A DNA stretch of 64,000 nucleotides from Elusimicrobiales bacterium (GTDB lineage Bacteria; Elusimicrobiota; Elusimicrobia; Elusimicrobiales; Elusimicrobiaceae): assembly GCA_041651175.1 (NCBI GenBank), contig JBAZJT010000015.1, positions 3,812-67,811 on the forward strand, written 5' to 3'. Position 1 is the first letter of the stretch. The number at the start of each line of letters is the position of its first letter. The notes beneath the pieces were generated by a model. It was given only the letters and a program-made list of their open reading frames with translations. It was not told where the DNA came from and ran no database searches. Shown here piece by piece: positions 51,122 to 60,242 of the stretch. Made by a program: the position numbers and the translations under genes.

Positions 51122-52500
51122 AAAATCCAGTGGTGGTCAAATTCGGCGGCTCCAACATGAAAAGCGGGCGCGACATCCGGCTGATTGTGGATGTCGTCAA
51201 ACGTTACGACACTCCGCTTATCGTCGTCGTTTCCGCGCTTTACGGCCTGACCGAGAGGCTGACGGAGGTGGTGCGCTCGGTCAAAAATGACGCGGGGCTT
51301 ATCTCGCAGCTGCGGCAGTTCCTGCTTGGCACAAAGCGCGACATCGTGGCGCAGTTCATAGACGACCCGGAAAAGATGCGGATGGTGATGGACAAGCTCT
51401 CCGCCCGCGCGGGCGAGCTGGAGCGTTATCTTAAAGGCATTCATTTTCTGGGGCAGACGCCGGATTTCGCCGGAGACCTGATACTGAGCTACGGCGAGCG
51501 GCTTTCCTCCTGCCTGCTGGAGTCCATACTGCGCGCCGAATCCGTTGACTGCGAGGAGGCCCTGCCGGAGGAGATAGGCCTTTTCACCGACGGCGAGTTC
51601 AGAAACGCCAGCGTGGATTTCGCGGCTTCGCGTTCGCGCGTGCGGCGGCGGCTGCGCCGGGACAAAGTGTATGTGGTGCCGGGGTTCTACGGCATCTCGC
51701 CCGACGGGAAGGTGAATCTGCTGGGGCGCGGCGGCAGCGATTATTCGGCTGCGGCCATAGCCCGCTGCGTGGACGCCAAATCCCTGGACATCTGGAAGGA
51801 CGTAGACGGCTTCATGAGCGCCGACCCCAAAGCCGTGCCGGGCGCGCGGCCCGTGCGGCGGCTTTCGTACCGGGAGGCGTCGGAGCTGGCCTATTTCGGC
51901 GCGAAAATACTGCACCCGCGCACCATGGAGCCGCTGGCGGGGGCGGGCATACCCATACGGATATTCAATATCCACGGCAGGCCTGGGGCGGACGCCGTGT
52001 CGCTGATAGACGGGCGGATTTCCGCAAGCAAATCGGTTGTTAAAAGCGTGGCCTCAACCGAGCGGCTGGGGGTGCTGCATCTTGGCGGGCCGGGGCTGGG
52101 CACAAAGCCCGGCATTCTGGCAAAGGCCACCGCCGCGCTGGACGCCGCGGGGATAAACATAAAATCCGTAATTACCGCGCAGACGGCCATCACCATACTG
52201 CTTTCCGACGAGGATTTGCCCCCCGCGCTCAAGGCCATAGGCCGGCTCGGCATAGCGGCGGTGGCTTCCGTTTCAGGCGACGGCGACGCGGCGCTGGTGG
52301 CGGTGGTGGGAGAAGGGATACGCGACAGGCACGGAATACTCTCGCGTGTAACAAGGGCGCTGGCCGCGCAGGGGATAAACATCAAGATGACGGCATCAGG
52401 TCCGTCGGAGGTTGCGGCCTATCTGGTGGTCGGGCGGCGCGACCGGCGCCGCGCCGAAGCCGCCATCCACCGCGAGTTCTTCAAAGCCAGAAAGCTCTGA
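51118..52500 (+). CDS. Aspartate kinase with two ACT domains
   Basis: 460 residues. Kinase motifs VVVKFGGSNMKSGRDI, VVSALYGLTERL, GERLSSCLL, GFYGISPDGKVNLLGRGGSDYSAAAIA, and KDVDGFMSADPK are complete. The C-terminus has two ACT regulatory domains (LGVLHLGGPGLGTKPGILAKATAAL and VAVVGEGIRDRHGILSRVTRALAAQGINIKM). It phosphorylates aspartate, the first step towards Lys, Thr and Met, and is normally feedback-regulated through ACT. Its placement under a SAM riboswitch points to the Met branch. It ends 20 nt inside the convergent glycosyltransferase gene. Confidence 0.95.
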   Translation: MKNPVVVKFGGSNMKSGRDIRLIVDVVKRYDTPLIVVVSALYGLTERLTEVVRSVKNDAGLISQLRQFLLGTKRDIVAQFIDDPEKMRMVMDKLSARAGELERYLKGIHFLGQTPDFAGDLILSYGERLSSCLLESILRAESVDCEEALPEEIGLFTDGEFRNASVDFAASRSRVRRRLRRDKVYVVPGFYGISPDGKVNLLGRGGSDYSAAAIARCVDAKSLDIWKDVDGFMSADPKAVPGARPVRRLSYREASELAYFGAKILHPRTMEPLAGAGIPIRIFNIHGRPGADAVSLIDGRISASKSVVKSVASTERLGVLHLGGPGLGTKPGILAKATAALDAAGINIKSVITAQTAITILLSDEDLPPALKAIGRLGIAAVASVSGDGDAALVAVVGEGIRDRHGILSRVTRALAAQGINIKMTASGPSEVAAYLVVGRRDRRRAEAAIHREFFKARKL

Positions 52501-53560
52501 CGGGACGGAACGCGAAATAAGTAATGGCCGCGGTAAAAATGAAAAACAGCGCGACCAGCCTGGCCAGGATGCTGAACTGTTCCTGCGGCGGCCTGCCGCG
52601 CAACACGACTGCCATTGCCATCCCGGAGCACATAGCGAAAGACGGCACCATTTGCTTGAACTGGTGGCTGAAGTATTTTCCCGGCACATTGACGGCTATC
52701 ACATCCGCGGCCAGCCATATCAGAAAAGGCCAGGCCTCCCGCCTGGGAATCAGAACGTAAAGTATAAGCGCGAACGATGGCAGCCACTCCAGCCACACAT
52801 ACCAGTCAAACAGCGGCAGGGCCGAGCGGCTGGGCATCAGAAAGCGGATCGGGCGCAGCGCGTCGCAGAGCTGTGGAACGGTGGTGCCCTGAATTAGTAT
52901 CGGCAGCAGCGCCAGCGCGCATACCGCCGCCGCGGAGGCCAGCATGGCCGCCGGTTCTTTCAGCCCGCGCCGTTCCAGCAGTGGCCAGCACATCAGCGCG
53001 GCCAGCGGCAGCGCCGCCGACTGCTTGAAGCATATCGCAACGCCCATGGACAGCCCCGCCAGCGCCGCGCTGCGCAAACCGCCGCCGGAGCCGTAGATGA
53101 AAAAAGCCAGCGCGCAGAACGGATGCAGGAAAGCCTCGGTGGTTCCGCCGTTGCCCACATCAGTGCTGCTTGTTGAGATGACCGCCACATAGGCGGCAAG
53201 GCACCACAGCCGCTCCAGCGCAGGCATGAAGCGCCGCGTTATGCCGTAAACCGCCAGCGCGCCGCCAAGTTGCAGCGCCGCCGCAATCAGCCGGGCGAAG
53301 TACGGCGTGGGCGCGAACAGCCAGTTGGAAAGGCGGTGTATGTAGAATATCCCCGGCAGCTTGTTGTCTCCGGGAATGCCGTTGGCGTAAAGAAGGGCGC
53401 CTTCGCTCCACAGCCGCGCGCCGGTGTTCCAGAAACGCTCGTCGCCCAGAAAATAGGGGGTGGCGTAAACGCGCGCGATTAATATGGCCGCCAGCCCGGA
53501 CAGCAGGCAGACGGCGGTTATATTTTCATGTCGCCGGGGATTGGACTGGTAATCCAGCAT
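52481..53560 (-). CDS. Polytopic GT-C type glycosyltransferase (GT39-like)
   Basis: About 359 residues from ATG 53560, with roughly 9 membrane helices. The first periplasmic loop carries the acidic GT-C type motif in YFLGDERFWNTGARLWSEG followed by KLPGIFYIHRL, typical of dolichyl-phosphate-mannose/arabinose-like transferases. It likely moves a sugar from a lipid carrier to protein, lipid A or another acceptor outside the inner membrane. A TAAAAT box 7 nt before the ATG suggests a leaderless start; an upstream ATG at 53605 is possible. Acceptor and sugar cannot be read. Confidence 0.75.
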   Translation of the reverse strand: MLDYQSNPRRHENITAVCLLSGLAAILIARVYATPYFLGDERFWNTGARLWSEGALLYANGIPGDNKLPGIFYIHRLSNWLFAPTPYFARLIAAALQLGGALAVYGITRRFMPALERLWCLAAYVAVISTSSTDVGNGGTTEAFLHPFCALAFFIYGSGGGLRSAALAGLSMGVAICFKQSAALPLAALMCWPLLERRGLKEPAAMLASAAAVCALALLPILIQGTTVPQLCDALRPIRFLMPSRSALPLFDWYVWLEWLPSFALILYVLIPRREAWPFLIWLAADVIAVNVPGKYFSHQFKQMVPSFAMCSGMAMAVVLRGRPPQEQFSILARLVALFFIFTAAITYFAFRPVRAFWL

Positions 53561-53624
53561 CAGAGATATTTTAACTAAAATCGCGGCAGCATTCGCGTCT
53601 GCCATGTTGTGTATGACAAAATAT

Positions 53625-53633
53625 TGCTATAAT
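53625..53633 (+). promoter_or_regulatory. Extended -10 promoter of yggS
   Basis: TGC-TATAAT at 53625-53633, 10 nt before the ATG at 53644; the predicted leader is about 3 nt. On the opposite strand TTGACA (53640-53635) followed after 17 nt by GTCATA could serve the divergent glycosyltransferase. Confidence 0.55.
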
Positions 53634-53643
53634 ATGTCAAGGC

Positions 53644-54357
53644 ATGACTGACGCCGCCCTCCGCGCGCGGATAAGCGCGAAACTGGATTTGGTGTTTGGC
53701 AGAGTAGCCGCGGCGTGCGCGCGGGCGGGCCGCAGCCCCGGGGAAGTGGAGGTGATGGCGGTAACAAAATACGCCTCTCCGCTTCAGATAGGGGCTCTTG
53801 TAGAGGACGGCAGGGTTTCGGTTCTGGGAGAAAGCCGGGTGCAGCAGGCGGAGGAGAAATGGCGTTCGCCGGAGTTGGAGGCGGCGCGGCCCCGCGTGAA
53901 ACTGCACTTTATCGGGCATCTCCAGTCCAACAAGGCCGGGCGGGCGGCGATGTTCTTTGACGCGGTGGATTCCATAGACGGCATGGCGGCGGCTTCCGCG
54001 CTGGGCCGGAAAGCGGAGGAGGCGGGCAGAACCGTTTTCGCGCTTATCCAGGTCAAGCTGACGGGCAGGGAGACGCAGTCCGGCGTTGTCTTGGAGGAGG
54101 CGTCCCGCCTGGCGGGGGAGGCGTCCGCGGTGAAAGGGCTGCGCGTCCGCGGGTACATGGCGATAGCGCCGCAGGTTGCGGACCCGCAGGAACTGAGGCC
54201 ATATTTCCGCCGGCTGAAGGGGTTGTTTGACGCGGATTTTCCCCAGCCGCCTTCGGGGGAAAGGAATTATCTTTCGCTGGGAATGTCGGGAGATTTTGAA
54301 GTGGCCGTGGAGGAAGGCTCGAACCTTCCGCGCGTAGGAAGCGCGATTTTTGAGTGA
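53644..54357 (+). CDS. yggS: YggS/PROSC-family PLP homeostasis protein
   Basis: 237 residues. Motifs: EVMAVTKYASPLQI with the PLP-binding Lys, VLGESRVQQAEEKW, LHFIGHLQSNKAG, VDSIDGM, IQVKLTGRETQSGV, LRVRGYMAIAP and YLSLGMSGDFEVAVEEGSNLPRVGSAIF. This is the single-domain TIM-barrel family that binds pyridoxal phosphate and maintains vitamin B6 and amino-acid balance. First gene of a housekeeping run through trxB. Confidence 0.95.
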   Translation: MTDAALRARISAKLDLVFGRVAAACARAGRSPGEVEVMAVTKYASPLQIGALVEDGRVSVLGESRVQQAEEKWRSPELEAARPRVKLHFIGHLQSNKAGRAAMFFDAVDSIDGMAAASALGRKAEEAGRTVFALIQVKLTGRETQSGVVLEEASRLAGEASAVKGLRVRGYMAIAPQVADPQELRPYFRRLKGLFDADFPQPPSGERNYLSLGMSGDFEVAVEEGSNLPRVGSAIFE

Positions 54358-54378
54358 CTCTGCATCAAGGAGGCCGTG

Positions 54379-54642
54379 ATGATAGTCAAAGTGAGACTTA
54401 TCCCCAATGCTCTTGACAATGAAGTTATCAGCCGGATAGGCAGCGTATTGCGCGTTAAGGTCGCCGCTCCCCGTCTTGATGACGAGGCGAACGTGACTTT
54501 AAGGGATTTCCTTGCGGAGTTTTTCTCGGTGACGCCGCGCTCTGTCAACATTATACGCGGCGCCAAGGGGCGCGAAAAGACGGTTGAAATTTGCGGCAAG
54601 TCAGAAGAAGATTTGAAACGGGTTATGGAGTCCATACCATAA
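54379..54642 (+). CDS. DUF167 / UPF0235 (YggU-like) protein
   Basis: 87 residues from ATG 54379; AAGGAGG lies 5 nt upstream, so the GTG at 54376 is too close to be used. Sequence IVKVRLIPNALDNEV, LRVKVAAPRLDDEANVTLRDFLAEFF, SVNIIRGAKGREKTVEI matches the DUF167 pattern. The family is widespread beside yggS, with no established function. Its position directly after yggS is a conserved neighbourhood. Confidence 0.9.
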   Translation: MIVKVRLIPNALDNEVISRIGSVLRVKVAAPRLDDEANVTLRDFLAEFFSVTPRSVNIIRGAKGREKTVEICGKSEEDLKRVMESIP

Positions 54643-54651
54643 CAAAATAAA

Positions 54652-55710
54652 GTGATAGACCGCATTCGTGTGCGCCGGGGCGCGCTGGAAATTCTGGACC
54701 AGCGCCTTCTGCCCGGTGAAATAAAATATCTTGAAGCGCGCACTCCCGCGCAAACCGCCGCCGCGATAACTGACATGGTTGTTCGCGGCGCTCCGCTTAT
54801 AGGCTGCACCGGGGCATACGGCTACTGGCTGGCCTCCGGCGGGTCTGCGCCGCGCACGCGGCGTCTGCTGCTGGCGCGGCTGGAGCATGCGGCGCAGGTC
54901 CTTAAGCGCGCCCGGCCCACCGCGTCGGCGCTGGCTTATGCGGTTGACCGGATGCACCGGAAAGCCTCGGATTTTGCGGCGGCAAACCGGCTTGTTCCGC
55001 CGGCGAATCTGCATGCCGGCCTGGGCCGTCTGCTGCTGGAGGAGGCCCGCCTGATTTACCGCGAGGATGAGGATTCCAACGCGCGCATGTCGCGGTTCGG
55101 CGCAAGGCTTATACCTCCGGGAAGCGCGGTGATGACTGTTTGCAATGCGGGTTCGCTTGCCACTGCCGGCATAGGCACCGCGCTGGGCGTTATAAAAACG
55201 GCGCACAGGCAGGGCAGGATAAAACATGTCTACGCCTGCGAGACAAGGCCCTACCTCCAGGGCGCGCGGCTTACCATGTTCGAGCTGATGCGCGAAAAAA
55301 TTCCCTGCACTCTTATTACCGACAACATGGCCGCGCACATAATGAAAACATGCGGCATACGCGCTGTGATAGCCGGGGCCGACCGCATTGCCGCAAACGG
55401 CGACACCGCCAACAAAATCGGCACCTATATGCTGGCCGTGCTGGCCAAATATCACGGCATACGTTTTTACATAGCCGCGCCCGAGCCTACTTTTGACATG
55501 AGGCTGCGCTCCGGCGCGGCTATTCCGATAGAGGAGCGTTCCGCGGACGAGGTGCTTTTCATAAACGGCAAATCAATCGCCCCGCGCGGCGCGAAAGCGC
55601 GCCATCCGGCTTTCGACGTCACACCGGCAAAACTGATTTCCGCCATAATAACGGAGCGCGGCGTGATATCCCCGGTCAATATTGGCGGCATCGCGCGTAT
55701 TTTTTGCTAG
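54652..55710 (+). CDS. mtnA: S-methyl-5-thioribose-1-phosphate isomerase
   Basis: 352 residues from a GTG at 54652. It isomerises methylthioribose-1-phosphate to methylthioribulose-1-phosphate in methionine salvage. Motifs: ITDMVVRGAPLIGCTGAYG, MTVCNAGSLATAGIGTALGV with the catalytic Cys, RPYLQGARLTMFEL, and AVIAGADRIAANGDTANKIGTY with the catalytic Asp. The full-length fold matches the eIF2B-alpha-like family. Other salvage genes are absent from the window. Chemically it fits the Met/SAM theme of the nearby riboswitch operon. Confidence 0.94.
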   Translation: MIDRIRVRRGALEILDQRLLPGEIKYLEARTPAQTAAAITDMVVRGAPLIGCTGAYGYWLASGGSAPRTRRLLLARLEHAAQVLKRARPTASALAYAVDRMHRKASDFAAANRLVPPANLHAGLGRLLLEEARLIYREDEDSNARMSRFGARLIPPGSAVMTVCNAGSLATAGIGTALGVIKTAHRQGRIKHVYACETRPYLQGARLTMFELMREKIPCTLITDNMAAHIMKTCGIRAVIAGADRIAANGDTANKIGTYMLAVLAKYHGIRFYIAAPEPTFDMRLRSGAAIPIEERSADEVLFINGKSIAPRGAKARHPAFDVTPAKLISAIITERGVISPVNIGGIARIFC

Positions 55711-55719
55711 AATCAGGGT

Positions 55720-56112
55720 ATGACTGCGCAATATCAGATTCTCATGGTATCCGTGCCGGACAAGCAGGTTGCCAACACGCTGGCCGAAAATCTGGTGGGG
55801 AAAAGACTTGCGGCCTGCGTCAATATCATCGGCGGTGTGCGCTCGGTGTACAAATGGGATGGCGAAATTAAAAAAGCGTCAGAATTGATTTTGCTGGTGA
55901 AGACCCGCGTCAGCCTGATGCCGGAAACTATGCTTTGCATAAAGGAAAGCCATCCCTATTCCGTGCCGGAGATAATCTCGCTGCGTATAGACGACGGCAA
56001 TCCCGAATATCTGGACTGGCTGGGAGCCAACTGCATGTTCACCGCCGCGCCGGACCAGACAAAGCGGGTGCTGCCGCGTCCGACCATCCCCCCCAAAGGG
56101 TTTGAAAAATGA
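55720..56112 (+). CDS. cutA: Divalent-cation tolerance protein CutA
   Basis: 130 residues, the usual length plus a short tail. Family strings: ILMVSVPDKQVANTLAENLVGKRLAACVNII, VRSVYKWDGEIKKASELILLVKTR, IKESHPYSVPEIISLRIDDGNPEYLDWLG. A trimeric ferredoxin-like fold, signalling-protein-like; the copper-tolerance role is historic and uncertain. An extended -10 TGCTAGAAT ends 6 nt before the ATG, so a separate leaderless transcript is possible inside the operon. Confidence 0.94.
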   Translation: MTAQYQILMVSVPDKQVANTLAENLVGKRLAACVNIIGGVRSVYKWDGEIKKASELILLVKTRVSLMPETMLCIKESHPYSVPEIISLRIDDGNPEYLDWLGANCMFTAAPDQTKRVLPRPTIPPKGFEK

Positions 56113-56372
56113 GAAACGCGATATACTTCCTGGTGATAATTCTTGTCGGCGCGCTGCTGGGCAATTTTTTCGGCAAAATGATAGTGATGTGGTTTCCGCA
56201 GGGAAATATCCACGATCTGTTTGCCACCGAAATCGCCACCGGGCTGCATCCGACCAACCTTGACCTGGTGATAGTGAACCTGACCTTCGGCTGCCTGTTC
56301 AAGTTCAATATAACCGGCATAGCCGGAATTCTGGCGGCGGCCATGCTTTCCCGCCTCATAGTCAAAAAGTGA
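56109..56372 (+). CDS. Small membrane protein, DUF4321 family
   Basis: 87 residues with two helices (about RNAIYFLVIILVGALLGNFF and NLTFGCLFKFNITGIAGILAAAML). The pattern FLVIILVGALLGNFFG then VIVNLTFGCLFKFNI is that of DUF4321 proteins, which commonly sit next to maf genes. Overlaps both cutA and maf by 4 nt. Function unknown. Confidence 0.8.
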   Translation: MRNAIYFLVIILVGALLGNFFGKMIVMWFPQGNIHDLFATEIATGLHPTNLDLVIVNLTFGCLFKFNITGIAGILAAAMLSRLIVKK

Positions 56373-57583
56373 AAGTAATACTCGCTTCCCGTTCCCCGCG
56401 CCGGCGCGCATTGCTGCGCGGCATGGGGTTTTCTTTTGTTGTAAAACCAAGTTGCGCAAGCGAGGAAACGGCGCTTAAGCGTCCTTCGGCGGTGGTGAAA
56501 ACCCTCGCGCTGCGCAAGGCGCGCGATGTTGCCGCCGGATATCCCGATGACTGCGTGATAGGGGCGGACACGGTGGTGTTCTGCAAAGGCGAAATACTGG
56601 GCAAGCCGCAGGATTGCAGTGATGCGTTGCGGCTGCTTAACCTGCAAAACGGCAGCTGGCAGAGCGTGTATACCGGCGTGGCTGTGATAAACCGCGGCAA
56701 AACCGCCGTGGGCTGCGAGGTGTCGCGCTGCAAGGCGCGGCGGCTGGGCAAAGCCGAACTGGCCGCGCTGTCGCTGCGCCATCACGACAAGGCGGGCGCT
56801 TATGCCGTGCAGGACGATGACGACCGGTTTATAGCGAAAATTTCCGGCAGCAAAGACAATGTGGTAGGCCTGCCATGCGGCCTGCTGCGCCGGCTGCTGC
56901 GCCGGGCCGGCGCGCTGTCCGCGCTTTGCGTTTTTCTGGCGGCTGGCGCACAGGCCGGCGGCGCGGATAATGTGTATTTCCTGGGCGCGAAAGGAGAAAG
57001 CGCGGTTGAAAACCTCCACTGTTCCGAGCTGACAGAGAAAGAGCGTAACAAATGGAAAGCGGACCAAAACGTCTACCGCTACCATGTCTTCCTGGCGGTG
57101 GCCCTGAATTCGGCGGAGCAGAACCTGCGCTCGGCGCGCGCCTCGGAAGTAAAGCTCTACGACAAGCTTAAATGGACAACCGGCGGCGCCGGCGGCGAGC
57201 TGGACCTGCCGCTGCTTGCCTCGCTGGAATCCGCCCGCAAAGACATCGCCTCGTTTTATGCGGAGCTTGCGGGCAAAACCTCCGGCAGGGGCATTCCCCC
57301 CGCTTTTGCCGTCTCGAATGCCGCTTTTGCGAAATACGCGCAGTCGCGCGCCAAAGACGAGGCGGCAAGGTCAGCGGCATTGTCATCTTTGATTTCAGGC
57401 TGGCGCGACGCGCTGGGGAAAACGCCCGCAGCGGCGTTTCCGGTCAAGAAAGTTTTCGATTCGCTCAACGCCGGCGACGCGGCTCAAACCGCGCTGTATT
57501 CCGGCTGGCAAAAAGTTTTTGTTTCGGATTGCGAAAAATACTTCGGCAGAAAATTTTCCGGGAGGAAGGATGAAAAACATTGA
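56369..57583 (+). CDS. maf: Maf-type nucleotide pyrophosphatase fused to an exported C-terminal domain
   Basis: 404 residues, about twice the family length. Residues 1-185 are a complete Maf domain: VILASRSPRRRALLRGMG, VIGADTVVFCKGEILGKPQD, SVYTGVAVIN, and KAGAYAVQDDDDRFIAKISG plus DNVVGLPCGLL. Maf proteins hydrolyse non-canonical or UTP/dTTP nucleotides and are linked to septum control. Directly after comes RRAGALSALCVFLAAGAQAGG, which looks like a signal peptide or membrane helix, then about 200 residues of unknown helical sequence. The frame is open throughout. It may be a real membrane-tethered fusion or two genes merged by stop loss. Confidence 0.88.
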   Translation: MKVILASRSPRRRALLRGMGFSFVVKPSCASEETALKRPSAVVKTLALRKARDVAAGYPDDCVIGADTVVFCKGEILGKPQDCSDALRLLNLQNGSWQSVYTGVAVINRGKTAVGCEVSRCKARRLGKAELAALSLRHHDKAGAYAVQDDDDRFIAKISGSKDNVVGLPCGLLRRLLRRAGALSALCVFLAAGAQAGGADNVYFLGAKGESAVENLHCSELTEKERNKWKADQNVYRYHVFLAVALNSAEQNLRSARASEVKLYDKLKWTTGGAGGELDLPLLASLESARKDIASFYAELAGKTSGRGIPPAFAVSNAAFAKYAQSRAKDEAARSAALSSLISGWRDALGKTPAAAFPVKKVFDSLNAGDAAQTALYSGWQKVFVSDCEKYFGRKFSGRKDEKH

Positions 57584-58490
57584 CGCCGCGGTGATAGGCG
57601 CCGGTCCGGCGGGCTGCTCCGCCGCGATATACATAGCGCGCGCGGGCCTCAAGCCGGTCATTTTCGGCGGCGCAATACCCGGCGGGCAGCTTTTGATGAC
57701 TCACGAGATAGAGAATTTCCCCGGTTTCCCGGAGCCGGTAAGCGGCGCGGACCTTATGGAGCGTATGCACAGTCAGTGCAAACGGATGGGCGCGGAAATG
57801 CTTACCGACGAGGTGGAGGACGTGGATTTTTCCTCCCGGCCTTTTATGCTCCTGTCCTCTTCCGGAGAGCGGTACGCGGCGAAGGCCGTGGTAATCGCCT
57901 CCGGCGCGAAGGCGCGCTGGCTGGGCATTGATTCGGAGCGGAAGTTCATGGGCAAGGGCGTTTCCGCCTGCGCCACCTGCGACGGGTTTTTCTTCCGCGG
58001 CAGAGAAGTTTGCGTGGTGGGCGGCGGCGACGCCGCCGCCGGCGACGCGCTGTTTCTGGCCCGGTTTGCCTCTAAAATCCATCTAATCCACCGGCGCGAC
58101 AGGCTGCGCGCGACGGCCTCCGTCGCCTCCCGCGTTCTGGCGGAGCCTAAAGTAATTCCCGTCTGGGACAGCGTGGTGCGCGAAATACGCGGCGCGGACG
58201 CGGTGGAATCCGTAATTCTGAAAAATGTCAAAACCGGCGCGGAAACAGAACTGCCCTGCAGCGCGGTATTTGTGGCCATAGGCCATGACCCCAACACCAG
58301 ACTCTACGCGGGCAAACTGAATCTTGACCAGGCCGGCTATATAGTTGCCGACGGCAGGACGCGCACCTCGGTTCCCGGCGTTTTCGCCGCAGGGGACGTG
58401 ATGGATTTGCATTACAAGCAGGCCGTAACATCCGCAGGGACCGGCTGCATGGCCGGCCTTGAGGCGGAGCGGTTTATCGCCGGTCTATAA
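57570..58490 (+). CDS. trxB: Thioredoxin-disulfide reductase
   Basis: 306 residues from ATG 57570, with GGGAGGAAGG immediately upstream. FAD-binding IDAAVIGAGPAGCSAAIYIARAG, GGAIPGGQLLMTHEIENFPGF, the redox motif CATC in GVSACATCDGFFFRG, NADPH-binding VCVVGGGDAAAGDALFL, and C-terminal FAAGDVMDLHYKQAVTSAGTG are all intact. It reduces thioredoxin with NADPH in the cytosol. The start lies inside the end of the Maf fusion gene (14-nt overlap). Confidence 0.96.
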   Translation: MKNIDAAVIGAGPAGCSAAIYIARAGLKPVIFGGAIPGGQLLMTHEIENFPGFPEPVSGADLMERMHSQCKRMGAEMLTDEVEDVDFSSRPFMLLSSSGERYAAKAVVIASGAKARWLGIDSERKFMGKGVSACATCDGFFFRGREVCVVGGGDAAAGDALFLARFASKIHLIHRRDRLRATASVASRVLAEPKVIPVWDSVVREIRGADAVESVILKNVKTGAETELPCSAVFVAIGHDPNTRLYAGKLNLDQAGYIVADGRTRTSVPGVFAAGDVMDLHYKQAVTSAGTGCMAGLEAERFIAGL

Positions 58491-60242
58491 TTTCCAGGAA
58501 AGCCCGGCGTTTATCCAGCGGCCCGGCATGGGTATGCCGGAGATTTCCTGGTAGCCAGTATTGAGCAGATTATTGCCTTCCAAAAAAACTTCCGCGCCGC
58601 CGCGCAGGTTTTTTGAGAGTTTGGCGTTGAGCAAAAAATAGTTGTCCATGCCTTCCCTTTTGCGGTAAATCGCGGCGAGCAGGCAGTTTATTCCCAGAAT
58701 GCTTCTGCGCCCCGATGCCGCCATCTGGCTGTAGCCGTAGGCCAGCGCGTATTTGGAATACAAATCGGAATGGCGCGTGGAATCCGTCCAGGAATACTGC
58801 AGATTCCAATCCGTCTCCGCCGCGGCAAAAGCCAGCGAACCGTTTATTCCCCGCACTTTTATGTCACCTATGTTCTGCGCCTGCCACGGCCCCGTCGGAG
58901 AGGGCCCGGCCCAGTCTATCACATCTTTCTGGTTTCGCAAAAATACTGTCGCGGAGGCGGAACAATTTTTGCCGCAGGAATAGTCCGCTCCGGCATCGTA
59001 GGAAACCGCATGTTCCGGCGAGAGGCTGGGATTGCCGGTATTTACCGGGTCGTTGTAATACATGTCCGTAAAAGACGGCAGCCGGTACGACACGCCCGTT
59101 CCGGCGCGCAGCCGCCAGCGCATTGCCGGCCTGAAACTTGCCGCAATCGCCGGGGAAAACTGGACGAGGCCGTCATTGCCGTCGGCGCGGGCGCTTGCGT
59201 CCACCGTCCAGCCGGAGCCGAACGGCGCGTGAATGCCGCCGAAGAGGCTTTGGCTGTCCCGTGTGTGGTTTCCCATGCTGGAACTGGCGATTTCATCCTG
59301 CGCCGCCTCCACCCCCAAGCTTGCCGTGGTCTCGCCCAAGGCGGCAGCCGCCGAAAGCCGCGCCCCGCGGTAATGGGTGGTGTGATTGTTCACATACCAT
59401 TGCGGGCGGGTGCGGTCCAACTGGAAAGTGTCGTCGTGACGGATAAAGAATACTTCCGGGCGCAGCTTTGCAGGGCCGTACTCCAGTTCGGAGGCGGCAT
59501 TGGCGAAATAAGCGGATGTCCATTCGCGCGACGGGTAGTTTTTCCCCGGGGTGTAATAATCGTATGCGCCGTAGTCGTTGTTTAAGTATCCCAGCGAAAC
59601 CGCGGTTTTGCCCAGCGCGGATTTGGAAAAAAACGCGGTCCGGTCAAAGCCCGTGTCGTAGCGCGCGCCGTCGGAGCGGGCGTTTTCGGCGGAAATGCTC
59701 TGCCCGAATTTCCCCCACTCGTTTGCGGCGGAGGCCGATAACGCCGCCGTCGCGTATTCCCCCCCCAGCGCGGCGGCCTGCGCCCGCCTGCGCGGATTCT
59801 TGGTTATTATGTTTATCGCTCCGCCTATGGCCCCCGCGCCGTATATGGAACACGCCTGTCCGCGCAGCACTTCTATGCGCTCTATGTCACTTTGCGTCAG
59901 CGGCAGGTCCATGTTGAAATGCCCGGTCTGCGAGTTGCTGACACGCACCCCGTCCACGAGAATAAGCGTCTGCTCGTTTGTGGCGCCGTCCAGCCCGGCG
60001 TCGGCCAGCGCGCCGTAGGGGCCGCGCTTTCGGATGTCGGCGCCCGCTATGTAATCCAGCAGTTCCGGCACGGAATGGGCGGGATAATCCTTCAACTGCT
60101 CGCCTTTTATGACGGAAACGTCGCGCGAGGCGAAAAACTGCGGCTGCGCCCGCGCCGGGGGCGGGCCTTCAAGCGAAATGCGCATTTCCTGCGCGCGGCA
60201 ATCTGCGCAGCAAAGCGCCAGCGCGAGCGCGAACAGTCTCAT
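58485..60242 (-). CDS. TonB-dependent outer-membrane receptor (BtuB-like)
   Basis: 585 residues. Signal peptide RLFALALALCCADCRAQ. The plug domain has FFASRDVSVIKGEQLKDYPAHSVPELLDYIAG, TLILVDGVRVSN and RIEVLRGQACSIYGAGAIGGAINIIT; the 22-strand-type barrel ends GRWINAGLSWKL. It imports a ligand such as a cobamide, siderophore or glycan using TonB energy. No cobalamin riboswitch or transporter is adjacent, so the ligand is open. The ATG overlaps the upstream RAM-domain gene stop as TAATG. Confidence 0.92.
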   Translation of the reverse strand: MRLFALALALCCADCRAQEMRISLEGPPPARAQPQFFASRDVSVIKGEQLKDYPAHSVPELLDYIAGADIRKRGPYGALADAGLDGATNEQTLILVDGVRVSNSQTGHFNMDLPLTQSDIERIEVLRGQACSIYGAGAIGGAINIITKNPRRRAQAAALGGEYATAALSASAANEWGKFGQSISAENARSDGARYDTGFDRTAFFSKSALGKTAVSLGYLNNDYGAYDYYTPGKNYPSREWTSAYFANAASELEYGPAKLRPEVFFIRHDDTFQLDRTRPQWYVNNHTTHYRGARLSAAAALGETTASLGVEAAQDEIASSSMGNHTRDSQSLFGGIHAPFGSGWTVDASARADGNDGLVQFSPAIAASFRPAMRWRLRAGTGVSYRLPSFTDMYYNDPVNTGNPSLSPEHAVSYDAGADYSCGKNCSASATVFLRNQKDVIDWAGPSPTGPWQAQNIGDIKVRGINGSLAFAAAETDWNLQYSWTDSTRHSDLYSKYALAYGYSQMAASGRRSILGINCLLAAIYRKREGMDNYFLLNAKLSKNLRGGAEVFLEGNNLLNTGYQEISGIPMPGRWINAGLSWKL

